A DNA stretch of 64,000 nt from Hungatella sp. UBA3048 (GTDB taxonomy: Bacteria; Bacillota; Clostridia; Lachnospirales; Lachnospiraceae): assembly GCA_002367105.1 (NCBI GenBank), contig DFCS01000025.1:62001-126000 (forward strand). Direction: 5' to 3'. Below, in pieces: positions 1 to 7,343 of this stretch. Every line of letters begins with the position of its first letter. The stretch's first letter is position 1. The notes beneath the pieces are model-generated. The model was given only the letters and a program-made list of their open reading frames with translations. It made no database searches and was not told where the DNA came from. The translations under genes and the position numbers were made by a program.

Positions 1-46
1 GCTTGGAATTTCATTCTAATATAACCATTTTTACGAGGTGAGCCAC

Positions 47-289
47 ATGAAAAGGTACCCTATCCGCTTAGGAAGTATTGACGAAGTGACAGCATTCGTC
101 AAAACAGTCAGCCAGTTTGACTGTGACATGGATTTATGCAAAGGAAGCGTTATCATTGATGCCAAGTCCATTCTCGGCCTTATGACCATTTGTCCGGATG
201 CCGATCTGGAGCTTATCATTTATAACAGTGATCACAAGGAAATTTTGGACTCTCTGTCTGATTTTCTGTTAGAGCAAAAAACAGCATAA
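47..289 (+). CDS. HPr-like protein lacking the phospho-histidine
   Basis: This small protein of 80 residues has the size and layout of the PTS phosphocarrier HPr. The segment around residues 36-46 (SVIIDAKSILGLMTI) matches the HPr regulatory-serine region (family knowledge). The N-terminal active-site motif with histidine (LHARPA in true HPr) is absent; the corresponding stretch reads RLGSIDEVTAF. It therefore probably cannot pass phosphate from enzyme I and is more likely a structural or regulatory HPr paralogue, a type common in Clostridia. The ATG at 47 is preceded by CGAGG at a good distance; a GTG at 38 is in frame but overlaps that ribosome site. A terminator follows directly. Confidence 0.75.
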   Translation: MKRYPIRLGSIDEVTAFVKTVSQFDCDMDLCKGSVIIDAKSILGLMTICPDADLELIIYNSDHKEILDSLSDFLLEQKTA

Positions 290-308
290 CCAATACATAG
301 GTATAAAA

Positions 309-343
309 AAATGCCCGGTAATCTTACGATTTACCAGGCATTT
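309..343. terminator. Bidirectional Rho-independent terminator
   Basis: An interrupted stem pairs AAATGCCCGGTAA with TTACCAGGCATTT around a short loop. It is flanked by T-runs on both strands, so it can end the HPr-like gene on the plus strand and the chemoreceptor/dapA side on the minus strand. Confidence 0.8.
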
Positions 344-354
344 TTTATAGTTTC

Positions 355-487
355 TCAACGAAGCTTAAATTCATTTACCAGATCCTTTAAAAGCTCTGCC
401 TGGTCGGAAAGCTCCTCGCTGGCAGCCGCGGCTTCATCCACAAGTTTGGAGCCATTTGCCACCGCCAGAACGGAACCTTCAAGACAT
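355..487 (-). pseudogene. Chemoreceptor (MCP) relic: start region joined to last 42 codons
   Basis: On the minus strand, 355-483 encodes the extreme C-terminus of a methyl-accepting chemotaxis protein (VDEAAAASEELSDQAELLKDLVNEFKLR then stop, positions about 441-355), closely resembling the tail of the intact receptor at 53840-55522. Directly upstream lie an ATG (487) with an AAAGGAGGA ribosome site and a promoter, but the ATG frame stops after two codons (ATG TCT TGA) and the tail is in the +1 frame. The simplest reading is a large internal deletion that left promoter, start and tail of an MCP gene. It is not functional as a receptor. Confidence 0.75.
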
Positions 488-1477
488 CCGTCCTCCTTTG
501 TTTAGTAAAATAAATATAGCACGGCGAAAACAGCTATGCAACTGAAACGATAACAAATTTAACCGCTGCAAACTGCTATCCTGCAAATGCGGAAAATAGG
601 ATTTCATGACCTGTTTTAACGTCTCTTTATCCTTATCCTTCATACAGGTAAGAGGAAGCCTGTAGCTTTCCTCACACAGCTCCAGAAGGGACAGAGCCGC
701 CTTAACCGGCACAGGATTTACATCCATAAACAGGGCATTCATCATAGCAAGCATCTCCAGCTGCATATTCCTGCTCTTTTCTATTTCACCTTCAAAAAAG
801 TACTGACATATCATATGGGTCTCAAATGGCATGATATTGGCTAAAACAGAAATCACACCCTTGCCCCCCAGAGATAGGATGGGCACAATCTGGTCATCAT
901 TCCCAGAATAGAGGTCGAGCCTGTCACCACAAAGGGCAGCCGTTTTTGCAATGCTTGAAATATTTCCTCCCGCCTCCTTAACAGCCCGGATATTGGGGTG
1001 TTCCGAAAGCTTTAAATAGGTTTCCGGACTAATATTAACCCCGGTACGGGACGGAACATTATAAAGTATGATGGGGATCTCCACGCTGTCTGCCACTGCC
1101 GTAAAATGCTCCACCAGCCCATGCTGGGAGGTTTTGTTATAATACGGAGTCACCTGCAAAAGAGCGGACGCCCCCAAGGACTGGGCCTTTCGGGACAAGC
1201 GCACGGCTTGGGACGTACAGTTGCTTCCGGTTCCCATAATCACGGGGACCCGATGGTTTACATAATGCACCACAAATTCGATCAGTTCCAGCTTTTCCTT
1301 TTCTTCCAACGTAGCGGATTCCCCCGTGGTCCCATTGACCACAATGGCATCCGTGCCATTTTCCAGCTGAAATTTCAGTAATTTTTCCATAGCCTTAAAA
1401 TCCAGGTTTCCATGGCTATCCATGGGCGTAACGATGGCTACCGCTGAGCCTTTAAAAATCGCATCTTTCATAGGCAC
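479..1477 (-). CDS. dapA: 4-hydroxy-tetrahydrodipicolinate synthase
   Basis: DapA condenses pyruvate with aspartate semialdehyde, the branch step to lysine, diaminopimelate and dipicolinate, in the cytoplasm. Visible hallmarks are GTTGESATLEEKEK near residues 49-62, the YNVPSRTG motif with the catalytic tyrosine, and the Schiff-base lysine in IRAVKEAGG. The frame codes for 332 residues while the family usually ends near 290-295 (VMKSYF here). The extra 35 or so residues run through the promoter and ribosome site of the chemoreceptor relic, so the stop was probably displaced by mutation or rearrangement. The gene is divergent from dpaA-dpaB, whose substrate it makes, which fits a role in sporulation. 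Confidence 0.93.
   Translation of the reverse strand: MPMKDAIFKGSAVAIVTPMDSHGNLDFKAMEKLLKFQLENGTDAIVVNGTTGESATLEEKEKLELIEFVVHYVNHRVPVIMGTGSNCTSQAVRLSRKAQSLGASALLQVTPYYNKTSQHGLVEHFTAVADSVEIPIILYNVPSRTGVNISPETYLKLSEHPNIRAVKEAGGNISSIAKTAALCGDRLDLYSGNDDQIVPILSLGGKGVISVLANIMPFETHMICQYFFEGEIEKSRNMQLEMLAMMNALFMDVNPVPVKAALSLLELCEESYRLPLTCMKDKDKETLKQVMKSYFPHLQDSSLQRLNLLSFQLHSCFRRAIFILLNKGGRMS
513..541 (-). promoter_or_regulatory. Sigma-A type promoter of the deleted chemoreceptor
   Basis: On the minus strand TTGCAT (541-536) is followed after 17 bases by TATATT (518-513), and then by the AAAGGAGGA site and ATG of the MCP relic. The promoter lies inside the 3' end of the dapA reading frame, which suggests that the frame's last 35 codons are not ancestral coding sequence. 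Confidence 0.55.
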
Positions 1478-1591
1478 TCATTCCCAAAATTAGAGGTTCA
1501 TACTAACAAAAGTATGACAAACACCCCCTGTTGGTACCATACACAAATCATTTTTTTCATCATATAAACCATTATAAGGAGTGATGACCAT

Positions 1592-2425
1592 ATGTATAAT
1601 TTTCTTCTTTTAGGCGGCGATTCCAGGCAGCTTTATTTAAACCGGATATTAACCAAAAACGGCTTTCAAACAACCCTGCACAATAGCAGTGAGGATTCCT
1701 CATTTTCCATGGAAGAAGCTATAAAAAACAGCAATGTCATACTTTGCCCCATCCCATTTACCAGGGACAAAATCAACCTGGTTTCCGACAATGATATGAC
1801 CGATCTGGGTATCGGGAATCTATTGAACCTTTTGACCTCAGAACATACCCTTTTCGGCGGAAGCATCCCTGCCTATGTAAAGGAATATGCCAGGGAAAAC
1901 GGCATTGCATGTTTTGACTATATGGACATGGAGGATATCACCGTAAAAAATACCATCGCGACCGCAGAAGGCGCCATTGCCGAGGCCATTCGGTTAAGTC
2001 CAGGCTGCCTTCACAAAAGTCATTGTCTTGTGACCGGCTTTGGCCGGTGTGCAAAAACCCTGGCACTGAAATTAAAGGGAATGGATGCAGAAGTAACCAT
2101 TGCCGGCCGAAAGGAAATACAGCTTGTCCAGGCGGCCTCCATGGGATTTCATGCCAGAGCGCTTTGCGATCTGTCCCCGGTTATTGGGGATTATGAATTC
2201 ATCTTTAATACAATTCCAGCCCTTGTCATTGAAAAAGATCTGATTCGTTCCATGAATCCGGACGTAACGATCATTGATATCGCCTCCGCCCCCGGCGGCG
2301 TTGATTTTGCTTTCTGCAAGCAGCAGAATATCCGCGCCAAGCTCAGCCTGGGACTGCCTGGAATCTACGCTCCCCAGTCATCTGCGGAAATTTTATATGA
2401 AGCAATTGTTAAATCTCTGTCATAA
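1592..2425 (+). CDS. dpaA: Dipicolinate synthase subunit A
   Basis: This is the SpoVFA-type subunit of dipicolinate synthase, which oxidises the DapA product to dipicolinic acid in the mother cell of sporulating bacteria (family knowledge). The 277 residues show the N-terminal GGDSRQ motif, a central Rossmann segment (VTGFGRCAKTLA, about residues 148-159) for NAD(P) binding and the typical C-terminal LGLPGIYAPQSSAEIL. An AAGGAG site precedes the ATG. The gene is followed after 11 bases by dpaB, so the two are an operon. It is divergent from dapA, an arrangement that links substrate supply and spore dipicolinate. It marks the host as an endospore former. Confidence 0.95.
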   Translation: MYNFLLLGGDSRQLYLNRILTKNGFQTTLHNSSEDSSFSMEEAIKNSNVILCPIPFTRDKINLVSDNDMTDLGIGNLLNLLTSEHTLFGGSIPAYVKEYARENGIACFDYMDMEDITVKNTIATAEGAIAEAIRLSPGCLHKSHCLVTGFGRCAKTLALKLKGMDAEVTIAGRKEIQLVQAASMGFHARALCDLSPVIGDYEFIFNTIPALVIEKDLIRSMNPDVTIIDIASAPGGVDFAFCKQQNIRAKLSLGLPGIYAPQSSAEILYEAIVKSLS

Positions 2426-2436
2426 AGGAGTGTCAT

Positions 2437-3015
2437 ATGAAACTGGAAGGAATGAAAATAGGCCTGGCGATCACCGGGTCCTTTTGTACTTTTGATAAAA
2501 TAGAAAAAGAAATACAGGTTCTGGTGGATAAAGGAGCCGATATATACCCGATCTTTTCCACCAATGTTCAGACAACGGATTCCCGTTTCGGTGATACCGG
2601 AGAATACATGAAGCGTATCTCAGCCATGACAGGCAATAATCCTATCCTTAACCTGGAGGAAGCGGAGCCTATCGGTCCCAAAGGCTATCTGGATATCCTG
2701 ATCATCGCCCCCTGTACCGGTAATACCCTGGCTAAGCTGGCCAACGGCATCACGGATACCCCAGTGCTCATGGCGGCCAAAGCCCACTTAAGAAATTCCA
2801 AGCCCCTGGTGATCTCTCTCTCCACCAATGACGCCCTTGGAATTAATTTTAAGAATGTGGGAGAACTGTTTAACGTAAAAAATATCTATTTTGTTCCCTT
2901 TGGTCAGGATGACCCGGTGAAAAAGCCTAATTCCATGACTGCGCACACGGAACTCATTGCAGATACGCTGGAATATGCTTTAGACGGGAAACAGATTCAG
3001 CCAGTTATATTTTGA
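2437..3015 (+). CDS. dpaB: Dipicolinate synthase subunit B (flavoprotein)
   Basis: This 192-residue protein is the SpoVFB subunit, of the flavoprotein decarboxylase fold. Visible features are the N-terminal GLAITGSFCTF flavin-binding start, the IIAPCTGNTLAKLANGITDTPVLMA core, and LSTNDALGINFKNVG further on. It acts with DpaA to make dipicolinate in the mother cell. It starts with a strong AAAGGAG site 11 bases after dpaA. A terminator at 3066-3106 ends the operon. Confidence 0.94.
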   Translation: MKLEGMKIGLAITGSFCTFDKIEKEIQVLVDKGADIYPIFSTNVQTTDSRFGDTGEYMKRISAMTGNNPILNLEEAEPIGPKGYLDILIIAPCTGNTLAKLANGITDTPVLMAAKAHLRNSKPLVISLSTNDALGINFKNVGELFNVKNIYFVPFGQDDPVKKPNSMTAHTELIADTLEYALDGKQIQPVIF

Positions 3016-3065
3016 TTTCTGCAGAATCGTGGTATGAAATACAGTAAATAAGGAATTTCACGATA

Positions 3066-3106
3066 ACAGCCAGCTGTTTTAGAGCATAAAAAGCTGGCTG
3101 TGTTTT
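3066..3106 (+). terminator. Terminator after dpaAB
   Basis: A perfect 10-bp stem ACAGCCAGCT/AGCTGGCTGT (3066-3075 with 3092-3101) is followed by GTTTTAC. It lies between dpaB and the convergent acetyltransferase-like gene and may serve both. Confidence 0.75.
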
Positions 3107-3134
3107 ACTTACACTAATCGATATCCTTTTCTTT

Positions 3135-3680
3135 CTATCCATTTATAAAAAGGCGGTTCATGTAGCTTCTGGTATCATATGAGTCATTTATATCATTTGT
3201 ATCATCCTGATTAAAGCTCATTATATATTGTGCTCTTGATTGGTCATATATTTTAAATCCGAATTGCTTATATATTTCTTGAACCGGATCGGATTTATAT
3301 ACATATAAAAATATCGGCTTGTTTACCTGTTTGGAAAGGGTCGTAATATGCTTTAGATAAAACGCCTCTATCCCTTTCAGCTGAGCAGGTCCGGTGAGGT
3401 AAAGGGATATCTCACAAATCTTTTCCGGTAGTTCATTAAATGCTAAAAAGCCAATTATTGTATTGAGTAGCAGTATCTTTTTGAAACAACTATACTTTAA
3501 CATCCTATGAAAACCTTCTTTGTTTAATATAACTTGTATATCATCGATCCAGCCATCATTGTATTCATCTATGTATTTCTTATGGCAGATTCTTTTTATA
3601 TCTATGTATTTTTCCATGTCATTTTCAACTGCACCATGTAAGGAAAATCCTTTACCAATTAATTCATCCGATAATACCAT
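3135..3680 (-). CDS. Putative GNAT-type acetyltransferase
   Basis: The 181-residue product resembles the GNAT N-acetyltransferase fold in outline: an N-terminal region with IKRICHKKYIDEY, a central strand IIGFLAFNELPEKICEISLYLTGPAQLKGI in the place of the usual acetyl-CoA region, and a C-terminal IFLYVYKSDPVQEIYKQFGFKIYD, which is the typical GNAT end with a conserved YxxxGF pattern. The canonical Q/RxxGxG/A loop is not clear, so the assignment is tentative and the substrate unknown. The start has GGAGGACAT before ATG. It appears to be a single gene, convergent with dpaB. Confidence 0.55.
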   Translation of the reverse strand: MVLSDELIGKGFSLHGAVENDMEKYIDIKRICHKKYIDEYNDGWIDDIQVILNKEGFHRMLKYSCFKKILLLNTIIGFLAFNELPEKICEISLYLTGPAQLKGIEAFYLKHITTLSKQVNKPIFLYVYKSDPVQEIYKQFGFKIYDQSRAQYIMSFNQDDTNDINDSYDTRSYMNRLFING

Positions 3681-3983
3681 ATGTCCTCCAGACTGCCTTC
3701 AGTCATTTGCCTGTTAACAAACTCATGATTCATGGCTCATGAGACAGGAGATGGCTGGTGAGCTATTTTGAATTATTATATGGTATTATCATAATAGCTT
3801 GGTCAAAAAAATATTACCATGTTTTTATTTTGTACTATATCCGTTTCATCTTGCAGGATATGGCGTTCACTGAATGAAGTATGTCCGTCAAAAAAATTAA
3901 AAATTTGGCCAAGAATGACAGGTACTTTTCCGTTTTCTAAGCATAACATAAGACAAATTGTTTTATTGAAAGGCAGTAATATT
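3681..3983. other. Intergenic region between divergent acetyltransferase and LysM genes
   Basis: About 300 AT-rich bases carry the outward promoters of both neighbours. A small inverted repeat CTCATGA/TCATGAG lies at 3722-3743. No open frame with a ribosome site and no recognised RNA element was seen; an in-frame ATG at 3819 upstream of the LysM gene lacks a ribosome site. Confidence 0.4.
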
Positions 3984-4508
3984 ATGGCTACTTGTCCTCA
4001 AGGACTGTTTCCTTATACCATTCGACGCGGTGATACACTATGGATGATTGCACAACGTTATTATACTTCAGTTGCTGCTATTAGAGCGGCAAATCCAGGC
4101 TTAAATCCACAGAACTTAACAGTGGGTCAGACCATTTGCGTTCCGGCAAGAAGAGCTCCCCGTCCTCCGTTTCCGACTCCACCTTCCGGCGGCGGCGGGA
4201 ACCGCTGTCCTGTAGGTCTTCGAACCCATGTCGTTCAGCGAAACGATACTTTATGGCTTCTTGCTCGTCAATACTGTACCACCGTTGATACCATTATGGC
4301 TCTGAATCGTGGCTTATCACCCGGCAATCTCAGGGAAGGTCAGGTACTCTTAATTCCGGCCGGATACAACCTTTCCAATCTACCTTTCTGGTTCCGCTCC
4401 ATGGATGTCCAGGACTTCTCTCCAGAGAAAATGACTAACAACAGTGATATGACCTACTATCCGGAAGAAACATATTCCTATACTGATGATTCAGGCGATA
4501 CACAATAG
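3984..4508 (+). CDS. Protein with two LysM domains, possible spore-coat or wall protein
   Basis: The 174-residue protein has two LysM peptidoglycan-binding modules, YTIRRGDTLWMIAQRYYTS (about residues 10-55) and HVVQRNDTLWLLARQYCTT (about 80-125), each ending in the typical GQ..(C/L)(V/I)P motif. They are joined by a proline/glycine-rich linker. The C-terminal 45 residues are acidic and tyrosine-rich. There is no signal peptide, which fits cytosolic or mother-cell proteins that dock on spore cortex or coat, such as SafA-like proteins (inference). The ATG at 3984 has GAAAGG upstream; an upstream in-frame ATG at 3819 would add an unrelated 55-residue leader and has no ribosome site. Confidence 0.8.
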   Translation: MATCPQGLFPYTIRRGDTLWMIAQRYYTSVAAIRAANPGLNPQNLTVGQTICVPARRAPRPPFPTPPSGGGGNRCPVGLRTHVVQRNDTLWLLARQYCTTVDTIMALNRGLSPGNLREGQVLLIPAGYNLSNLPFWFRSMDVQDFSPEKMTNNSDMTYYPEETYSYTDDSGDTQ

Positions 4509-4849
4509 CTGCTTTTTCGTTAATTCCAGACTGCGGCACAGAAAATCATAACCATGAATTTTGCATATATCCTGCCAATCTGTTTATCAGGTAGGTATAA
4601 GGTAAACGGTATCGTTTTACAAATTTAACTCCAACTTTCAATCAAGGGTTGAAAGTTGGAGTATGTTTCAGGGAACGGCTGGAAAAACTATCTTTCTTCT
4701 GCTGTGCAGAGCTTATAGATATCAATCAATTCTGCTTTCCCTATTTTCACAAAATTCCCCACAGGAACGGTATCTCCAAATGTGGCTTGCAGGGTGTTTT
4801 TATATAAAATATTTTTACGCCCGACCATGCGGCTGCTCCTGTCTTATAT
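4509..4849. other. Intergenic region holding a perfect hairpin
   Basis: This 340-base gap separates the LysM gene from the 3' end of the MFS gene. Apart from the hairpin at 4628-4662 nothing was recognised. Short frames here lack ribosome sites. Confidence 0.4.
4628..4662. terminator. 14-bp perfect hairpin, probable terminator
   Basis: ACTCCAACTTTCAA (4628-4641) pairs perfectly with TTGAAAGTTGGAGT (4649-4662) around a 7-base loop. T-runs after it are weak on the plus strand (ATGTTT) and moderate on the minus strand (TAAATTTG). It lies between convergent genes, so termination is the likeliest role. Confidence 0.5.
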
Positions 4850-6040
4850 TCAGAACCTTTTGATTTTTAAAAACCTAAATGCCATCAGAAAAGCCAGTCC
4901 AAAAAATAAAGCGCCCAAAGCAAATGGTCCGTGGGAGTTCCAGGAATATATACCTCCTGCAATCATGGCTCCTGCAATGCTTCCCAGGGATTGGGCTCCA
5001 TTGTAAAATCCCATGATCAGATTTTCCTGTTTCCGTTCTGCTTTCTCTGTAATTATATCCTGAATCAGAGGAATGCTGACCGAATTGGCAGAATACAGCA
5101 ATATTCCGCAGAAAATCAATGCTCCGATCTGGTTGAGAAAAACCAGGCTGCCGCACAGAAAGACGCAGATGCCGCTTAAAAGAATCGTGGCTTTTTGAGA
5201 CTGTCTTCTGCGTATTATGGCAAAGCACAGGGTCACGTTGGATATAAAAGAAACAATTCCTACAACGGCCTTGATCATTCCATTATAAGAAGACCCCAGA
5301 TTCAGCTCGGCCTTTAAAAAGTAATTAAAAGTCTGGTCAAAAGTTGTTTGTCCGATATACATGAAAATACAAATGGCAAATATACCGGCAAATGAAACTG
5401 TCATAAATGACCGGCATTCAAAAAAGGCATGAAACGGATTGGACTGAAGCATTATCTGACGAAACCGGACCGGCTGCTGCCTTATCTTTTTTCTCTTTTC
5501 CCTGCAAACAAGAAAAAAGAAAATTCCGGATATTATCAGAACAGCTGTCTGAATCACAAAAACCAGATATATGGAGATCTCCCCCAGAACTCCTCCTATA
5601 AGATAGCCAAAAGAACTGAATACGCTTTGTACCGTTGCATTGATGGTAAGATAGCCGCTTCTCTCATGATCCTCTGATTCACTTACAATATAAGTGAGAA
5701 AAGAAACAAAAATAGCTCCTGCAAATACACCTGCACCTAACCGGGCAAGAACAATGAGTGGCTCTGTCTTGGCCATGGCAAATCCCATTTGTGAAAGGCC
5801 ATATCCAATACAGCCGGCAAGAATTACATATCTGGTTTCTACCATATCATTTAATTTCCCCCAAAACGGAGAAAAGAGAAAATTTGTGGCCATCATGGAG
5901 GCAAATGCTACTCCGAACATATAATCATGAAGTCCCAGGTTTTTAATGAGTGCAGGCGTTACCGGGTGTGCAAAGTTGGCTCCCAGGCAAAAAACTGACA
6001 TGATGAAAAAAAAGAAGCGGAATCTGCTCTTACGGCTCAT
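4850..6040 (-). CDS. Major facilitator superfamily transporter
   Basis: The 396-residue membrane protein has about twelve hydrophobic segments and the MFS pattern: FSPFWGKLNDMVETRYVI between segments 2 and 3 (GxLxDxxxxR-like), RLGAGVFAGAIF in segment 4, and a cytoplasmic loop of basic residues around 178-195 (REKRKKIRQQPVR). The substrate cannot be read; as the last gene of the peptide/amidohydrolase operon it may export a product or import a related compound. Its start overlaps the end of the amidohydrolase gene by 11 bases, which indicates translational coupling. Confidence 0.85.
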   Translation of the reverse strand: MSRKSRFRFFFFIMSVFCLGANFAHPVTPALIKNLGLHDYMFGVAFASMMATNFLFSPFWGKLNDMVETRYVILAGCIGYGLSQMGFAMAKTEPLIVLARLGAGVFAGAIFVSFLTYIVSESEDHERSGYLTINATVQSVFSSFGYLIGGVLGEISIYLVFVIQTAVLIISGIFFFLVCREKRKKIRQQPVRFRQIMLQSNPFHAFFECRSFMTVSFAGIFAICIFMYIGQTTFDQTFNYFLKAELNLGSSYNGMIKAVVGIVSFISNVTLCFAIIRRRQSQKATILLSGICVFLCGSLVFLNQIGALIFCGILLYSANSVSIPLIQDIITEKAERKQENLIMGFYNGAQSLGSIAGAMIAGGIYSWNSHGPFALGALFFGLAFLMAFRFLKIKRF

Positions 6041-7256
6041 ATTTATATACTTTTCCTTCTTTCATAACAAATGAAATTTTTTCCATAGCTGTAATATCAT
6101 ACCACGGACTCACATCCGCAGCAACTACATCAGCAAAGGATCCCTGCTTTATGCAGCCTGCTTTTCCTGAAAGTCCCATCATCTGAGCAGGAGTTTTCGT
6201 TGCAGACAGAAGCAGCTCCTTAACACTGAAATCCCCATATTTCTGCATGAGCGCAAATTCTTCCGCCTGCTTTCCATGATAATTATTATAGGTTCCGGCA
6301 TCCGTGCCAAAAACAATCTTCACGCCTGCCCTCCGGCATTTTTTTAAATTCTCTCCATGGCGTTCAATACACATCCTGGCTTTTTCCACCGTCTCCTGTG
6401 CCAGTCCGCCGGCTGTCCCCATATCGATGATTTTGGTTACTGCAATAATCGTAGGCACCAGATAAACCCCGTGCTCTGCCATCATGTCAATACACTCATC
6501 ATCCATCATCATGCCATGTTCGATGGATGTGATCCCGCAGCGGATGGCCATTTTGATTCCATCTGCTCCATGGGCATGGGCTGAAGAAATACGTCCTTTG
6601 CTCTTTGCCACCTGGAGAATGGCGCTCATTTCCTCTTCGGAAAATTCTGCTGCTCCGGGAATATCTCCCACGCTCATGACCCCTCCGGTTGCCATGACTT
6701 TCAGCTGGTCCGCCCCGTATTTAAAGGTATACCGGGCCGCCTTACGCCCGGCATCAGGCGAGTCCACCACATATCCTATTCCGGTATCTGTTTTCACATA
6801 GGGACTTAAACGGGAATCTGCATGACCTCCCGTTGCCGTTATGGCAATCCCGGATACAAACATTCTGGACCCGTCGATTTTCCCGGCGTTGATTCCGTTT
6901 CTCACTGCCACATCACAAAATCCATAGGACCCTTCATCACGGACCATGGTAAAGCCTGCCAACAGATCTTTTTTTACATTCATTATGGTCTCAATCGTGA
7001 TTTCTCCAAATGTCATGTTCTGAAACATGGTCATGCTGGCAGGATGGCCATTCATGGCTGTATGCATGTGACTGTCAATCAGCCCCGGCATTACAAATTT
7101 ATCACTCAGATCTATAACTTCCGATACCTCTTCCATCTGATCTTTCCGTTTTCCTACCCAGGTCACTGTATTTCCTTCATAAACAATTGCCATATCGGAG
7201 TTTACTTCACCGGTTTCTGAATCAAACAATTCCTTGCAGTATATTGCCTTTTTCAT
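6030..7256 (-). CDS. Metal-dependent amidohydrolase (imidazolonepropionase/prolidase-like)
   Basis: This 408-residue protein belongs to the amidohydrolase superfamily. It shows the HxH metal motif in PGLIDSHMHTA (about residues 57-67), a lysine in YGADQLKVMATGG that is the likely carboxylated bridge, histidines in SAHAHGADG and SIEHG, and the final aspartate in VFGTDAGTYNN. Members of this group hydrolyse cyclic amides, Xaa-Pro or Xaa-Arg dipeptides (family knowledge). It is encoded downstream of an oligopeptide importer and two M20 hydrolases, so a role in trimming imported peptides or N-acyl amino acids is likely. AGAGGTGG precedes the ATG. Confidence 0.85.
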   Translation of the reverse strand: MKKAIYCKELFDSETGEVNSDMAIVYEGNTVTWVGKRKDQMEEVSEVIDLSDKFVMPGLIDSHMHTAMNGHPASMTMFQNMTFGEITIETIMNVKKDLLAGFTMVRDEGSYGFCDVAVRNGINAGKIDGSRMFVSGIAITATGGHADSRLSPYVKTDTGIGYVVDSPDAGRKAARYTFKYGADQLKVMATGGVMSVGDIPGAAEFSEEEMSAILQVAKSKGRISSAHAHGADGIKMAIRCGITSIEHGMMMDDECIDMMAEHGVYLVPTIIAVTKIIDMGTAGGLAQETVEKARMCIERHGENLKKCRRAGVKIVFGTDAGTYNNYHGKQAEEFALMQKYGDFSVKELLLSATKTPAQMMGLSGKAGCIKQGSFADVVAADVSPWYDITAMEKISFVMKEGKVYKYEP

Positions 7257-7275
7257 TTTTCCACCTCTCTTATGT

Positions 7276-7313
7276 GGAAAGCAGCATAAGCCTGACTTCC
7301 CATGCTGCTTTCC
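7276..7313 (-). terminator. Intercistronic hairpin after the binding-protein gene
   Basis: GGAAAGCAGCAT (7276-7287) pairs with ATGCTGCTTTCC (7302-7313), a perfect 12-bp stem without a following T-run on the minus strand. Its place after a solute-binding-protein gene suggests an mRNA-stabilising or partial-termination hairpin that lets the binding protein be made in excess. Confidence 0.55.
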
Positions 7314-7343
7314 TTTTCATATCCAACTAAGATCAGCCCGTTT

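Noticed and set aside
3819..3983. N-terminal extension of the LysM protein from an ATG at 3819
   Set aside because: The extension resembles no signal or domain and has no ribosome site; the ATG at 3984 has one and starts directly before the first LysM module.
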